From Wolfiporia cocos (lineage: Eukaryota > Basidiomycota > Agaricomycetes > Polyporales > Phaeolaceae): a stretch of DNA of 64,000 nucleotides. The stretch lies in assembly GCA_029448655.1 (NCBI GenBank), contig JACCLO010000001.1, positions 3,162,001 through 3,226,000 on the forward strand, given 5' to 3'. Made by a program: the position numbers and the translations under genes. Each line of letters opens with the position of its first letter. The first letter of the stretch is position 1. The notes beneath the pieces were generated by a model. That model did no database searches, was not told the DNA's origin, and saw nothing but the letters and a program-made list of their open reading frames with translations. Positions 47,501 to 59,180 of this stretch are shown here, piece by piece.

Positions 47501-47571
47501 TGCAGGTCAAGAAGTACCTTGCTCTGTTACGTGAGGTCAACGCAAAGTGGACCATTGTAGACCGCGTATGA
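44535..47571 (+). CDS. Low-complexity Pro/Ser/Gln-rich protein of unknown function (start unresolved)
   Basis: The open frame begins after a plausible acceptor (tttccag) at 44534. No in-frame ATG opens it, so an upstream first exon is missing. It encodes ERIITCEFELDVIGQFVDLTDYQIISRQ, a basic/Ser-rich region, then VRVLRTLTLLMEDRRGIQPENMLAEVRVPL. A small domain follows on the next exon (RGKYRQFFLTVAPDGKFECPSANLKVTVDRTIEIFVED). A disordered stretch of about 450 residues rich in Pro, Ser, Gln and Thr comes next, with PKRPRYDPDSF (NLS-like). A helical C-terminal module joins across an intron at about 47288 (YLKGIICKEPGWAKFVQG... HVLKAFNLTASWGDECTEVLALTALYGPGG... KYLALLREVNAKWTIVDRV). The architecture suggests a nuclear or transcription-related protein, but the family is not recognised. 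Confidence 0.65.
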
Positions 47572-48658
47572 TTCGGCAGTCTCAGGGTTCCGAGCTTTTC
47601 ATGTATGTTTGCCACTGCAAGATATAAGTACAAATGCGTGTGTAAGAGAGCTAATGACTACTGACGTTGGTATTGTAGTGAGATTCCGCATTAGTCGGAT
47701 AGATTGCCCGCGTACGCACCCTTCCTCTACTCACAATGTGTGCATCATGGTGTCAAAGGGTCGCAATTCGAATCACGACACATCAACGGGTTGCTGCTGT
47801 CAGCATCATTACAACAGTGGACAATCGCAGTACCCTAGGCCCCTAGCCTGTATGCTCTTGTCTGATCATCACTATCGTTTGCAGCACCCGATACGACGAT
47901 AACTGCGGCGGCATCTTTGATGGCTGCTGGAGGTATAACAATGCGTCGACGCTATACGAACGGATGACAGTTAGCGTTCTTCCACGTCACCCTCAACACA
48001 TAATTCTTGACCAGCCTCCGAGACTGCTAGAGCAATGGACCTGCCTGTTCGAAAAGTAGTCTGTCATTTGGGTTGTGGCTGAACTGCTGCATATAGCAGG
48101 CGATATCCTGGATCACTTATTACAAACAGTACTAGCATTTCAGATACATACAATCTTAATCACTGCCGTAACCCAGAGGGCCAAACTGTATCCTGCTGAT
48201 AGCCAACGTTCGGTTCACTCAGCATAGTTCGGTACTTAGAGTATCACGACACGGCAGGGTTCAGCATCAATGCCATATTGGAGCCGTGATACCTGGTCGC
48301 AGAAAGTGCTGCAACGCACAAAGTTGCTTCTAGAGCCACCAACATGCTTACGATCAAATCATTAGCCGTCGCGGGAGTAGCACATCATAGGATCAGATCA
48401 ATTGTGTACGTCGTAGTTGAGGCCTTTAGGCATCGTTGATTAGGGTGATAACAGGTTGGGAACATCAACCGCCATTCGTCGTCAAATTTTTGCACACTCT
48501 CCCTGTACTTCCTCCTTCTTTACATACCACATGAGATGGCCCGGGAATATGTGTTTACTGAAGTGCGGATGGAGATACATATCCTCTGCGCCCGGGTCGG
48601 TGATAGAGTGGCTATTTCGACGCCTCAGAAAGATGATAGATGAGATACATTGACCCAC
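47572..48658. other. Intergenic region between convergent genes
   Basis: No recognisable gene. The right end (48482-48600) may contain a last exon of the F-box gene, if the donor at its apparent stop is used. Confidence 0.4.
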
Positions 48659-50915
48659 TCACCAGTCACTGATGTGACGCTGCACACCATGTAATGACTT
48701 CACAGGACGAGTCACATGGTCGCATAAGGCGCAGCACCAGCCGTCATACGATCTAGCTTCTTCATTTTGCGAGCTGGTCGCCTCTTTCTGCTTCTTTGCC
48801 ACAGCCTTCACGTCAGCATCCACTGTGACCAGTGTATTATGGCTCATCCAATAATTATCGGTCACGAGGATCACGTTGAACTAGAGAAAGGAGCATTAGT
48901 TTCTACCGCCCAGGTGGCACCGATTCCCTTACCAGTCCACGCCAAGTACTGACATCCCAGCCAAAAGGTTTCTTGCTTCCCAGCCAGACGTCTGCACCAT
49001 CCAGATCGGCTATTGTTGCCTGCTGGGGATCCAGGCCGCACGCACGAATGACTACTTTCAGATCCTTAACCTGTGGCGCGGCAGACCACCGATTGAGGAA
49101 GTCGGGGTGCGACCACGGGCGCAGGCGTTCATCCGCAAATGCGTAGCAGACGCGGCGCTCGTAAATATCTTTTATGTAGTCGATTCTGTTGTTTGCGTAA
49201 TTTTCTCTCTCACGCAGGCAGCGATGAATGATGGCAGTGCTGCAGTGGAATGCGGAATAGCACAATCCACAGCGAACGAAAGAAATGGCCAGATTGAATG
49301 GATCCGCATCTTCTGGAAGGCCAATCAGCTTGCGGGTGACATTTGCGATATCATGCGAGGCCTGCGCATGCCATGATTGCGCGAAGGAGAGGATGGTCTC
49401 TCTCTGATCCATGAAAGTATCCTTCGTGACATTCACATCGTTGGGGGAGTCGACGATCTCCCGAATGGGCGGATACATGGCAACGTCTGCGTGAGTGGGT
49501 TTATACTCGGACTCGACAGTCTTCCGAGGCTCAAGAAGCATTTCAGAAACCGCGGTCTTCAGGCTACTGAGCCGCCGGGAGATGATCTGGTCACGCTCCT
49601 CGAGAAGACGCTTGGTCCTAATTTCTTCCATCATCGGGACCAACTCAGCATTCAAAGTCTTCCAAGCTTCGTCATGTAGATATGGCATTAGCGAGTGGTA
49701 TCCAGATGCAGATCAGTTGAGGAACATACCGCGTTCCGTCAAGATCCTGGCCTGCCGCACCTTTCCGTGGTTGAAGAACGGATCATACCTATGCCGGACG
49801 ATCCAGTCCACTTCCTTACCCCATCCTTGAGCTTCTTGATTCTATGAAATGGTTAGTCCCTTTGTCTCCTAAGGCGCGGAGAACTTCCACCCACGTGGCT
49901 AGACGTTGATCCTTCAGATCCTGCACAGCTACTGCTCGTTGCTGCTCGCAAGTTAGAGCCCAGTTGTGGCACAGCTTAGCATGCTGCTTCGTAGTTGAGT
50001 ACGATGTCCATGTTTGTCAGAGGTAACTTGCTTACCAGTCGCATCTGTCTCGCATACGCTGACTGTGTCTGAACGTAGGCGTCCAGTGTCGGTGGATCAT
50101 CGCTCAATTCACGGATTCGAGACGTTACTACTTCAAGCTGAGGCTTGTGAACCGCCCAGCAGTTCTGACGAGTCTTCTGTGGTATAAATACTGGGTACGG
50201 GAGAACCAGCGAATTGATAGCCTCACAACTGGAGTTAACATCGACAGAAACTCGAAGAACTGCACGGTGGGAAAGCGCGGGCTATGTTCTGTTGTTAACC
50301 ACTCGGACCTACTCAAGCGGAGTCAGTATAGCAGTGGGCGCGTTATATCTGTGAGAGTTACTGGCATTTCTGATTTACATATACCGCAATAACGAGCCGA
50401 AAACTCCCAGATGACGTCCTTGACACCGTCTTTGAGACACATCTTGTTGGTTTGGACATCATTACTCAGTTTTTGCCCAAGACGAGAGAGAGAGAAGCGA
50501 AGAACTTACATGGCAGTGTGGAGAAAACACGAGATTCGCATATGCTGGTTCACTGAGGTGTGGGGGGCATTGGGGTAGCCCAGGGATATTCTGTCGACTC
50601 GCTTTCCACATATTGGCTGACGAGCGGGTCATCAAGAATGCCCGGAAATGTTTGGTACACCGCGCGATGTGCAACAGATCCACAGGCTGGAGATAGGCAA
50701 AAATCTGTGTAAAGTTATTGACGTTGGGATCGTGCTGATTAGATTGTCTTCTTGGCGACCCGCACCTCCTGGAGGATATCGAGAGGCATGTCGGATATCT
50801 GACTCAACTCTCCGCCCCCCTTTTTGCGGGGTGCACGTCGTGTCACTGCATTGTTCCTCTTGTTGGTCGATGCTACAGCAGTGCTATCGATCTTCGTTTT
50901 CTTTGTTGTGGACAT
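48659..50915 (-). CDS. F-box domain protein
   Basis: ATG at 50915-50913 (MSTTKKTKIDSTAVASTNKRNNAVTRRAPRKKGGGE). The F-box follows: ISDMPLDILQE, then across an intron IFAYLQPVDLLHIARCTKHFRAFLMTRSSANMWKASRQNIPGLPQCPPHLSEPAYANLVFSPHCH. This wording is characteristic of a large agaricomycete F-box family. A long helical part (e.g. AWKTLNAELVPMMEEIRTKRLLEERDQIISRRLSSLKTAVSEML) and a C-terminal zinc-finger-like segment (CCALCDHVTRPVKSLHGVQRHISD) complete it. Such proteins recruit targets to SCF ubiquitin ligases through Skp1. The frame stops at 48661-48659. A GTGAGT donor overlaps that stop and could join to a further exon ending at 48482, so the C-terminus is uncertain. Confidence 0.82.
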
Positions 50916-51445
50916 GGACAGGCACTTGATTTCACGCCAAATGATTGAGCTCGCAGATAATATAGAATGTCTTAGGAGTCGCGGTTCAAGTTGAGATCGC
51001 AGCCGTGTGCCCAATTAAACTAAGGCAAGAGCGGAGTGATCGAATTAATCTCAGCCGATCTCGTCGCGCTGCTGCACAGAATACGTGCGTCCTTTGTCTC
51101 ATAGATTCCGTCTTTTGCTGCCAAAAACCTGCGTGATGAATATTCATCGCGAGACATACTTGGTTGAAAACGAGAAGTCACCAAAAAAAACGCCGACTAG
51201 ATTCATGACGTCCTCTAGCGCCACGTTCCGAGTGTGGCTTCATTCAAACGATTGTACATGTAGAACAATCTGATGCACAGAAGGCATCAACAGACCACCG
51301 TCTATATATACCACGTACGCGCAATTACGTGTATTGCGACCAAATGCTTCCAGCTTCTGTCCATCCCCGATCGTGCTCATGACCAGACCAGCTGTTTGGA
51401 TCTCGCGTCAAAGCTTCCTTTCTAGTGTCTACTGTCAGCACGGCA
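50916..51445. promoter_or_regulatory. Divergent promoter region between the F-box and HAD genes
   Basis: These 530 bp separate two divergent genes. TATATATA at 51303-51310 lies about 140 bp upstream of the HAD ATG and is a likely TATA box. Nothing else was recognised. Confidence 0.45.
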
Positions 51446-52488
51446 ATGGCAATCAGACTTGTGATATTTGACGCCCTGCAGACACTCGTTGCATTTCGTC
51501 TGCCTGTCTACGTCCAATATGCTCAAACATTCGAGCCTCACCTCGGGCCTCTTGACCCAGATGCCATCAAGAAGAGCTTCAAAACCGGTCAGTTCGGGCC
51601 TATTACTCGGATGCATCCCCTCATACCTGTCCTGGCAGAGCAGCCCTGAAGCAGCTGCAGGTAGAGCAGCCCGCGTACCAGAGCGGCGCGGAGGGCTGGT
51701 GGGGCGAAGTCATCAGACGTACGGCTGTCGGTGCAGGGGCAGATCATAACGGTGTGTCTCAGTCTCCAGCTTAGCACAACAGATGATAACCTTCCTACTT
51801 TCGAAGCTGTTGACAGCTCCCTGCCCGAACTCACTCGCCGCCTTCTGCATCGCTTTTCCTCGCGCGAGGGATATCGCGCATTTGACGATGCATTGCCTAC
51901 ACGTACGCGCAGATACCTCACGTTTCTCTGCCGCATAGCGGTCGCTCACGCTGGTTGACGGTCCAATCAGTCCAGCGTCTGAGGGAGGCCGGCATTCGCA
52001 CTGGCGTCGTCAGCAACGCAGACGCACGCATGCGTAAGCCTGCGGTCTTTCCACCATAATGTCTTCGCGGAGATTGAAAACTCATGCGGCCAGACACCGT
52101 ACTCGTCGATCTCGGTCTTGCTTCGTACCTGGACGAGATCCTCTCAAGTGACGAAGAGCGTATAGAAAAGCCCGCACGCGAGATCTTCCTCCGCGCATGT
52201 GCGCGAATAGGTGTGCGCCCGAACGAGGCGCTGCATGTCGGCGACGAATTGCAAGCGTATGTATGATCATGAAACCTCAACTGTCGAAGCGTTGCGCTTA
52301 CTGCGCATCCGGGCAGGGACTATCACGGCGCGTGTGGAAGCGGTCTTTCCGCTCTTTTAGTCCGACGTCCTGGCCCGGACGGGATGGACGAGAACAAGGA
52401 GCCAGACGAAAACCTGACGGGGGTTCAGACGGTTCCAGGGCTAGCGCATGTGGTAGAATGGGTACGGCAGCGGGAGGCAGAGGTGTAG
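51446..52488 (+). CDS. HAD-superfamily hydrolase (HDHD3/REG-2-like)
   Basis: The ATG at 51446 opens MAIRLVIFDALQTLVAFRLPVYVQYAQTFEPHLGPLDPDAIKKSFK. Short exons follow: ALKQLQVEQPAYQSGAEGWWGEVIRRT, LPTFEAVDSSLPELTRRLLHRFSSREGYRAFDDALPT, LREAGIRTGVVSNADARM (motif II, SNAD), LDEILSSDEERIEKPAREIFLRACARIGVRPNEALHVGDELQADYHGACGSG (Lys motif III and GD motif IV) and a C-terminus ending WVRQREAEV. Motif I is FDALQTL. The nucleophile Asp is present, but the second Asp of the usual DxDxT signature is not, so phosphatase activity cannot be assumed. The substrate is unknown. Confidence 0.82.
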
Positions 52489-52846
52489 ATGGTGATTTGA
52501 CTGTCCTTGAGTCAATTGACAGCAATCTGTAGGCGAATAATAATTAAGAAATGACAATAGTCTGTATTAGCTGCGGTACACCAAAGGTCTATGTTGGCTG
52601 GGTTCATACTCAGTCATAGTCACAGCGACCCGGGCGCAGCAAGCTGTGTTGATAGACTTCGCACATTTTCCAATTGACCATGACAGTAAGTACTAGATGT
52701 CAGTTCCAATGGTGGTACAATGCAAGCGTAGTTAGATCGATAGCCTTTTATGCGTGACAAATGGTACGATTGCAACGAAAGCGATACGTTGTGTGCGTAG
52801 ATGATACCGTGATATACATGATGAAGCAAATGCACAGGGTCGAGCA
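52489..52846. other. Intergenic region
   Basis: These 358 bp lie between convergent genes. A GC-rich palindromic patch (GCGACCCGGGCGC at about 52625) was considered as a Helitron end but is not convincing. Nothing else was recognised. Confidence 0.4.
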
Positions 52847-54713
52847 TCAAATCAGAATCTCGTTATATGTTACATTTTTGGTAAGTTCACGACCGAAGGG
52901 AAGACGTACCCGCGCATCTTCTCGATGCCTGATGCGGGACAATGCGGTATAGAGTTGTCCGTGAGAGAATACACAACGTGTGAGATCGACTCCAACGGTG
53001 TCCAGTGTGAGTCCCTGGCAGCTATTGAAAGTCGTCGCGTACGCGGGCGCTAGCGGGAACTGCCTGCGCACAAGTGTGTGGCCCGTCTCCAGAGGAACTT
53101 GGAATACGATTCGGGAAAGAACGATCTCGTCGGGGTCGACGATGTTGACGCCGGCCGCGCCGCGCATGATGCGCACGGTTATCGTACGCTTCCCTACAGC
53201 GCAAATCAGCACCCTAGTGTTTTTGACTAGACCGCGCTCTGGCGCGTAATTGCATAACAGCCTGTAAACACCGTTCTGCTTGACCGTGAGTGTATGCACA
53301 GGGATACCGTGGGGCGGTGACTTTTTCATAGTGTCCAAAATGGTCTTCATATCCTCCGGGGGTTTACCGTCGAATTGCGAGTCAACCTTGTCTTCCGCTC
53401 GCACATCATCGATAGCGACGAAGGCGCGCTGCAATCCCTGTATTCGGCTCAATAATTCCTGGTTGTATTCGTCGACTACGCCGTTATGCACCGCCAATAT
53501 AGCACGTTTGAGACACTCCGCCGGATCATCCAGCACATCTTGGGGAAAGACGAAGTTGATGAGCTCTTCCCTCTCCTGGACTGTGCTCAGCATGTTCAGA
53601 CGGACCCAGGGGCCTGCACCGTCGCCTATAGTGTCCACAAAATCTGCGTATGGAAGGTCTTCCGCATTGCGAATAGGCTGTGTAAGACGATAGATCGAGA
53701 AAGACTTCCACAGAGGCGACGATCGGATAGACGCATCAACAATTTGTTGCCGTGTCCCATGTCGAATAATTGGACATGTCTGTCTGAAGTCGCCAAGAAG
53801 TATCACGACTTTACCGCCAAATGGAAGGTCATTCTGCATTATACGTCGACATATCTTGTCCACGCAGTGAAGCACCTTTCGATTAGCCATTGGTGCTTCG
53901 TCCCAGACAATGACAGCGGCCTCCCGTATGAGCTGTGCCCGAGAGTCGCTTAATTCTACGAGTGAAGTTAATTCTTGGCTTTCCTCGTCAATCGGGACCT
54001 GCGTAGGATGTCAGCGGAGGGATACCAGATAGAGGAAAAGACATACTCGCCTTAAAGGCTGAATGCGTCGTCCTCCCCCCTGGATAGAGCTGAGACGCAA
54101 AACCAGTGGTTGCGGTTGGCAGGACAATACGCCCTCGCGAACGTAGCTCGTTGCACAACGCATTCACAAGGAAAGTCTTTCCTCGCCCAGCCTTTCCGTC
54201 GACAAAAGCGCATAGCGGCTGCCGCCTTTCGACGGCATCCAGGATTTCGGTATACACTTTTTGCTGCTCCGCATTCATCCTGTGCTCCGCTTTGCTCGCG
54301 CGTGCACGTAGCATCTCATGGTCTGACCACTGCGTGAGTTCGTTCTCAACCTCAGTGCTGTGAAACGTGGGCTCGGGAAGCCCATATACACCCAGGGACT
54401 TGCCATGCTCCGCCAGACCACGGCTGATGTCTTCGAGCGCTAAGTTCACACCGATGTTGACGTTGTCGTGTTTTACGACATAGTCGTGGGCGAAGGCAGC
54501 TTGAAAGGTGTTCCAGATCTGTATTGGCGATCGGATGCGCTCGTGAATAAGCAGATAGATGAGGAGCTGGCGTAGTTGATCGGGGGATTTACAGTTCTGC
54601 GCTGCTTCTTCCAGCGCATGCTGGGACCAGATGTCGCCCTCGGACAAACCAAGACTGTTAGACAGATCCTGCACTTGAGGTGACGGACGATGGTCGAGTT
54701 GTAATCGCAGCAT
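52847..54713 (-). CDS. Helitron-type PIF1-like helicase, remnant without Rep domain
   Basis: Minus strand, stop at 52849-52847. The start is unresolved and 54713 is the first Met in the well-coding part. Helicase motifs: Walker A FVDGKAGRGKTFL, ILPTATTGFASQLYPGGRTTHSAFK, Walker B IVWDEAPMANR, GGKVVILLGDFRQTCPI, LTQPIRNA and FNSCQGLTLDTVGVDL..GQLYTALSRIR. The upstream region (QLLIYLLIHERIRSPIQIWNTFQAAFAHDYV) is the one typically preceding the helicase in basidiomycete Helitrons. An intron with a GC donor (AAG|GCGAGT) at about 53992-54052 joins the two frames. A helicase of this type unwinds DNA during rolling-circle transposition. No HUH Rep domain lies upstream within the window, so this is a truncated or domesticated copy. 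Confidence 0.8.
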
Positions 54714-55323
54714 AGGTGTAGAATGTATCGAGCGGCATCGCCTGAATGCTAGCATCGCATGTCTGGTGTCAACTTTAGTCGAGTGAATCAATTGACATTC
54801 ACGCCAGCCAGAGTACAGATGACGTACAAGTCTGCAAGATCTTTTTGGAGTGTGCGCAAACATGACAGAGTGTCCTGGTGCTGTAGGATGTCTTGAGCAT
54901 GAGATCTGTGTGAGGGGCGTGATAGGAATTGAGCGCCGAGTGAAACCCAAGCGGTCGCTCGAACAATGTGATATTGGGGCGTTCCTCCGCAGTGCGCGAG
55001 TGGTGAGGACCGCACTTGTCGTTGCGGTAGCTAGAGAGATAAGACAGTACTTGGGAGTCGTGAGAGTTTGTAGGACGAGATGTGCACAACAAGCAACAAG
55101 CAAGGTCGCTTCGCATTTTTGATGGGATTGCCGATCATATCACGTGTACCGCGTTATCTGCCTTACATAAGACGGAGACCGAATCAGTCAAACGTTCAAG
55201 TCCATCCATCTTCCGTAAACTGCCCGTAGCGGCACAGGTAACGAATACGTAGAAAAGGGCGCTCACTAGCCGTGCTTTTAATTTGTTTGTAGCCGTAAGT
55301 ATCCGTCACCAGCCAAAATCATG
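54714..55323. other. Region upstream of the helicase remnant
   Basis: All three minus-strand frames are partly open here (55122-54714), but none shows a Rep motif or another known domain. The helicase's true 5' exons may lie here. The right part is the 3' flank of the SND1 gene. Confidence 0.35.
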
Positions 55324-58300
55324 TCAATCCTCCTCGATATCGCCGAATTCGAACATACCCGCCCGGTCCCTCTTCGCCGCATTCGTTGCATCCTGCAATC
55401 TTTTCAGGATGTCTGGGTAGGCAGAGAGGTACTTGCAACCTTTGCGGTCGATCGTTGCATAGCCATCCCGCAAGAGGCTCGCATTTATTGACGCCAGAGG
55501 GTCGGTCTTCGCAGCAGGGTCAGCAGGGTCAATAAGGCGGAGGTGCAGCAGAGATCCCTCGCGATGGTCAATGTTGGCAATAAGTTTGCGGTCCTCGCAT
55601 AATGAGCGGAAACGGTCAACCGCCTCGGTATAGTAGTCGCTCTCAGGCGCCGCTAGTTTAACGAAGCTACGGATGCACTGCGTTAGTACTAGTACCTCAC
55701 CAAGTAGCATACCACGGCTCTCACCTGAGGCGGGCATCCTGGGCTTGACCAGGCAAAGATCTGAACTTCGCGTCCAGCGGCCTGATGTTCGCAAAGCTGA
55801 CGGTGTCTCGGTTGCCGTAGTCGATAAACGTTACCTCCGCTTCCTTCTTAATAGGGGAGGCGCGGCGCACTTTGGCACGGTACCAAGAGCCATCCGAGAA
55901 CTTGGCAGACACGAGATCGCCCCCTTTAGGAGTGAATGCGGTCGTTGCGGCAGCACCTTTATGATGTAGAGAGAATTCGCGCATCAACTTCTCCAGGGAT
56001 GCAATTCCTAGACGACATAAGCATGTATTCCAACGAGAGAGGCTTTCGCTTGGCACCTTCGGTATTCAAGATCTGTACAGAGAACCCAAGGCCATTACTG
56101 TCGGCTCGCGTGTCGCTGATGATAATGTCATGGTATTCAGACTTCAAGGCACCATTGTCGACTTGTACCGGGGCTGCGGCTTCCAGTTCCGCAGCCTCAT
56201 CATAATCACTCCAAATCTACCAGTAAGTCAGTACTTTACCCCAGAGTCAATTTACGGCGGCTCACGTTGCGCTTCTCCCGCTTCGCTTCTGCCTACGACC
56301 TCATCAATGGCTACACTTACCGTATCAATATCAGACATACCTCGGCATCGTATAACTGACGTTGGAACGGGAGGTTTTCTGCTGAATACGAGTGCACTGA
56401 CGCGAAACCCTCGCGTACAAGAGAAACCGCGACGTTTCCCGTCTTGTTACAGTGAAGTGCACCGATGAAACCGCCAGATTTATCCACGTCGTGAATTTCA
56501 ATCTCAACGTCGCGCTGCATATACCGGCGAGTGGCAAATTCGAACGCTTCGGGCCCGTATGGCTCGCTCTTTTCGGAGGAATTGCGTGCGGTGCGTGGTG
56601 CACGAATGCCTGACGAGTTATGTAGCTACGCGAGATATGGTCAGGTACCGGATGTAACTCACCATTGAGTACAAGTGTGAGCACTTGGTTGTCTTTTGGC
56701 AGATAGATCCTGGCAAACTGTAAGTGAACACATCACTTTGCGGGCTGCAGCAGCTTACTTGAAACGAGATCCGGAGGCGACAAACTCCACAACAGCAGGG
56801 ATCTTGCCTAACCGCTTAAAGCCATTCACGAACGGAGCCGCGCGATTGTGAGACTGTCACAAGTAGACAAGATTAGCTAGAGGAAACCACTGGTCACCAT
56901 TGTACTCGCCTCAGATACGTTGAGTGGCTGTTTCGGTGCTGGGTGGTCCTTGCCAGAATGGATACCACGCGCCTCTGCAGCTGCACTGGACGCTCGTGAG
57001 TTTGAGATTTCATAAAGTGACCCATTCTCTTACGCTTGCTCCGCAGCCATGAGCTTGTCGTAGTCGGGTGAGCGATCCTCGTCATCACGTTTGTGGCGCA
57101 CGGCGCTTGCCAGTCCCCTCTCAATGAGCTGCTCAGCGATGTTCCTGTAGTTTGGTGAGTCAGAAAGCAAGCGTAGCTCATGCCACAACATACGCGCTCT
57201 GCCCTCCGTAACGAACAGTAGCACATTCTCGTTCTTCGTATTCTCCGTCTCGTGGGCGGATGAAGTCGATATGGACCTTGACGAGCTTGCCGATCAAGCG
57301 CTTGCGAAGGAACTCACGGGCTTCCTGTGCGTAGTGTGCCTGCTTTGGGTCTGATAATCTACAATGCGGATCATCAGCGACCAGATTCCATGCTACTAAG
57401 GAACAAAGTAATCATACTTCGGTCCCCTTGTCGAGCTGAGCTGAAGCCTACGCTCCTTGCCGGTATCCTTGTCCACAACGGAAATCTGGTCGCCGCTCCA
57501 GACACGTACCACCGTTGCATCGAACGATCGTGCGTTACCGTTCACCGCCACGCTGTTGGTCTTCGTAGAAGGCGTGGCCGTATTTGCATAGAGGTACTGA
57601 CGCTTCTCTTTTGCGGTCTTCTCTGCAGTGCGCAGACGTTCGAAGATACCCGTACCTGCCAGCATGCCCTGGTGCCATCCAACAACTGTGGCAAGGCCCG
57701 CGGATACGAGGAACTCGGCAATGTTGCCTGCGGGATGAAGGACTGGGAACAAGAAAGATACGGGTGAGAAATTGGCTACTTCAAGGTATAAAGGCATACA
57801 TACCATTGCCGATGAAGATGGTCGCGGATGCGGGTGCAGTCGCGTTCGCACCCACCTGGAAGGGCGTCGCCGAGGGTGCAGGCATCGACAGCAACTGTAC
57901 GCGAACCATACGTTGCAGAAGTCGCGTCTCAGTGAAAAACTTGGCCTGTCACACGACACGCTTTGTCAACATGAACGAGTGCACACAGGCGGTGGATGCC
58001 TGTTGAGCACTCACTTCCTCCCCCCAAGGTTCGGACGTCTCTCCCGGCTTGCTGGCCACGCGCGCGCAGCGGACCCCAGCGAGCTGCAGATTGATGAACT
58101 GATGGTCCCCTTCCGGCATGAGCAGCCGGACGCGGAGAGTAGAGCCGTCCCGCACTCCCTCGACGATAGCTAGAACGCGAATGCACGTGAGATGATGTTG
58201 TAATATGCACTGCATAACCTACCATCGATGTTGCGGCCCTTCCACTCAGCGATAAAACCTTGGGAATCCGTCGGCATCATGTAATGCACCGTGCGAGCCT

Positions 58301-58991
58301 ACCTTCGTTATAATGGGCTCAGCGATTCACTAATTTGTGCACACCTTTGGCCCATGTGGGTTCCAGAGACCCTTCTGTGCAGTCCGTGCCTCGTTCTCCA
58401 GCTCACGCTTCTTGAGGTCCTCCTCGGTGGGGTCGCGCTTTAGGTCCTTGAGCTTCGCCCAGCCATTCCTGAGTAGCTCAGACGCGATATCCACGCCGCC
58501 AATCTCTGCGCTCCCGATATCACGCGGAACATCATCGTTCGGCTGGAGCGAGTGAGTGACGGTGAACGTAACGGGCTTGCCGACAGCGAACCCGCGGAGG
58601 AACTCGCGTGACTCAAAGGCCCATTCCTATGCAACCACGTCAGCACTTTGTTCTGCTCCTGCGCCCGCTGTTGCGCACCTCATCCGGGCGCACAGCCGTT
58701 CCAACCCTTGGAGCTGAGATGTCGGCCAAATGCAGGACGCTAGCAAACCAGTTACACTTCGCCGTATGCATTATAGGACGGAGCACATACTGTTCCTTAG
58801 GAAGCTGCCCTTGAGGTCCCGGGTTGGTGCGCAACACAAGAGAGTCACCAGAGATTACAGCTGAATACTCCACAACATTCAGGTTCGGGTAATATGTGAA
58901 GGCTGTAATCCATACATTTCACAATCTGTAGTCGATGAGATCAGAAACAGCTATTAAGCGAGTCACATCATGTACCCACCTTCGCGGACAT
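55324..58991 (-). CDS. Staphylococcal nuclease and Tudor domain protein (SND1/Tudor-SN)
   Basis: Intron-rich minus-strand gene with ATG at 58991-58989 (MSAK). An apparent 10-nt microexon (58925-58916) and the next exon then give [47 protein letters not shown]. Further N-terminal SN-domain pieces are [72 protein letters not shown]. Repeated SN-like exons lie between 58200 and 56300. The Tudor domain is [54 protein letters not shown] final partial SN fold ends at 55324 ([18 protein letters not shown]). Tudor-SN takes part in RNA processing, RNA decay and stress granules. It is divergent from the bS6m gene, with only 189 bp between their ATGs. Confidence 0.93.
58916..58925 (-). other. Putative 10-nt microexon of SND1
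   Basis: ATTGTGAAAT is flanked by a good acceptor (gactacag) and donor (gtatgg). It joins exon 1 (ATG TCC GCG AAG) to the exon starting at 58860, giving MSAKIVKSVISGDSL, the expected family N-terminus. Skipping it would break the frame. Confidence 0.6.
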
Positions 58992-59180
58992 GATTTCTGG
59001 AGGATGTTACACGCCGTATGGAGCGAAAGACAAACAAGATAGTAGTGACCTGTAATGACACCAAGTGATGAGTTGTACAGTAGAGAGCGCCCATAATTTT
59101 GCTGCACGTGCAGCTATGTAGGAAAGCCCACCGTCTAACGTCTAAGCTCGAGCTTGGACAACGATTCGACACCGTCCACC
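58992..59180. promoter_or_regulatory. Short bidirectional promoter between SND1 and bS6m
   Basis: The two start codons face away from each other across 189 bp, so both core promoters must lie here. No clear TATA box is visible. Confidence 0.5.

Noticed and set aside
52621..52640. GC-rich palindromic patch as the 3' end of the Helitron
   Set aside because: No clear stem-loop followed by CTRR was found, and no matching 5' TC end was seen upstream.
54799..55122. Open frames upstream of the helicase as a Rep domain
   Set aside because: No HUH motif or Rep-like wording appears in any frame. Three frames are open at once, which suggests chance.
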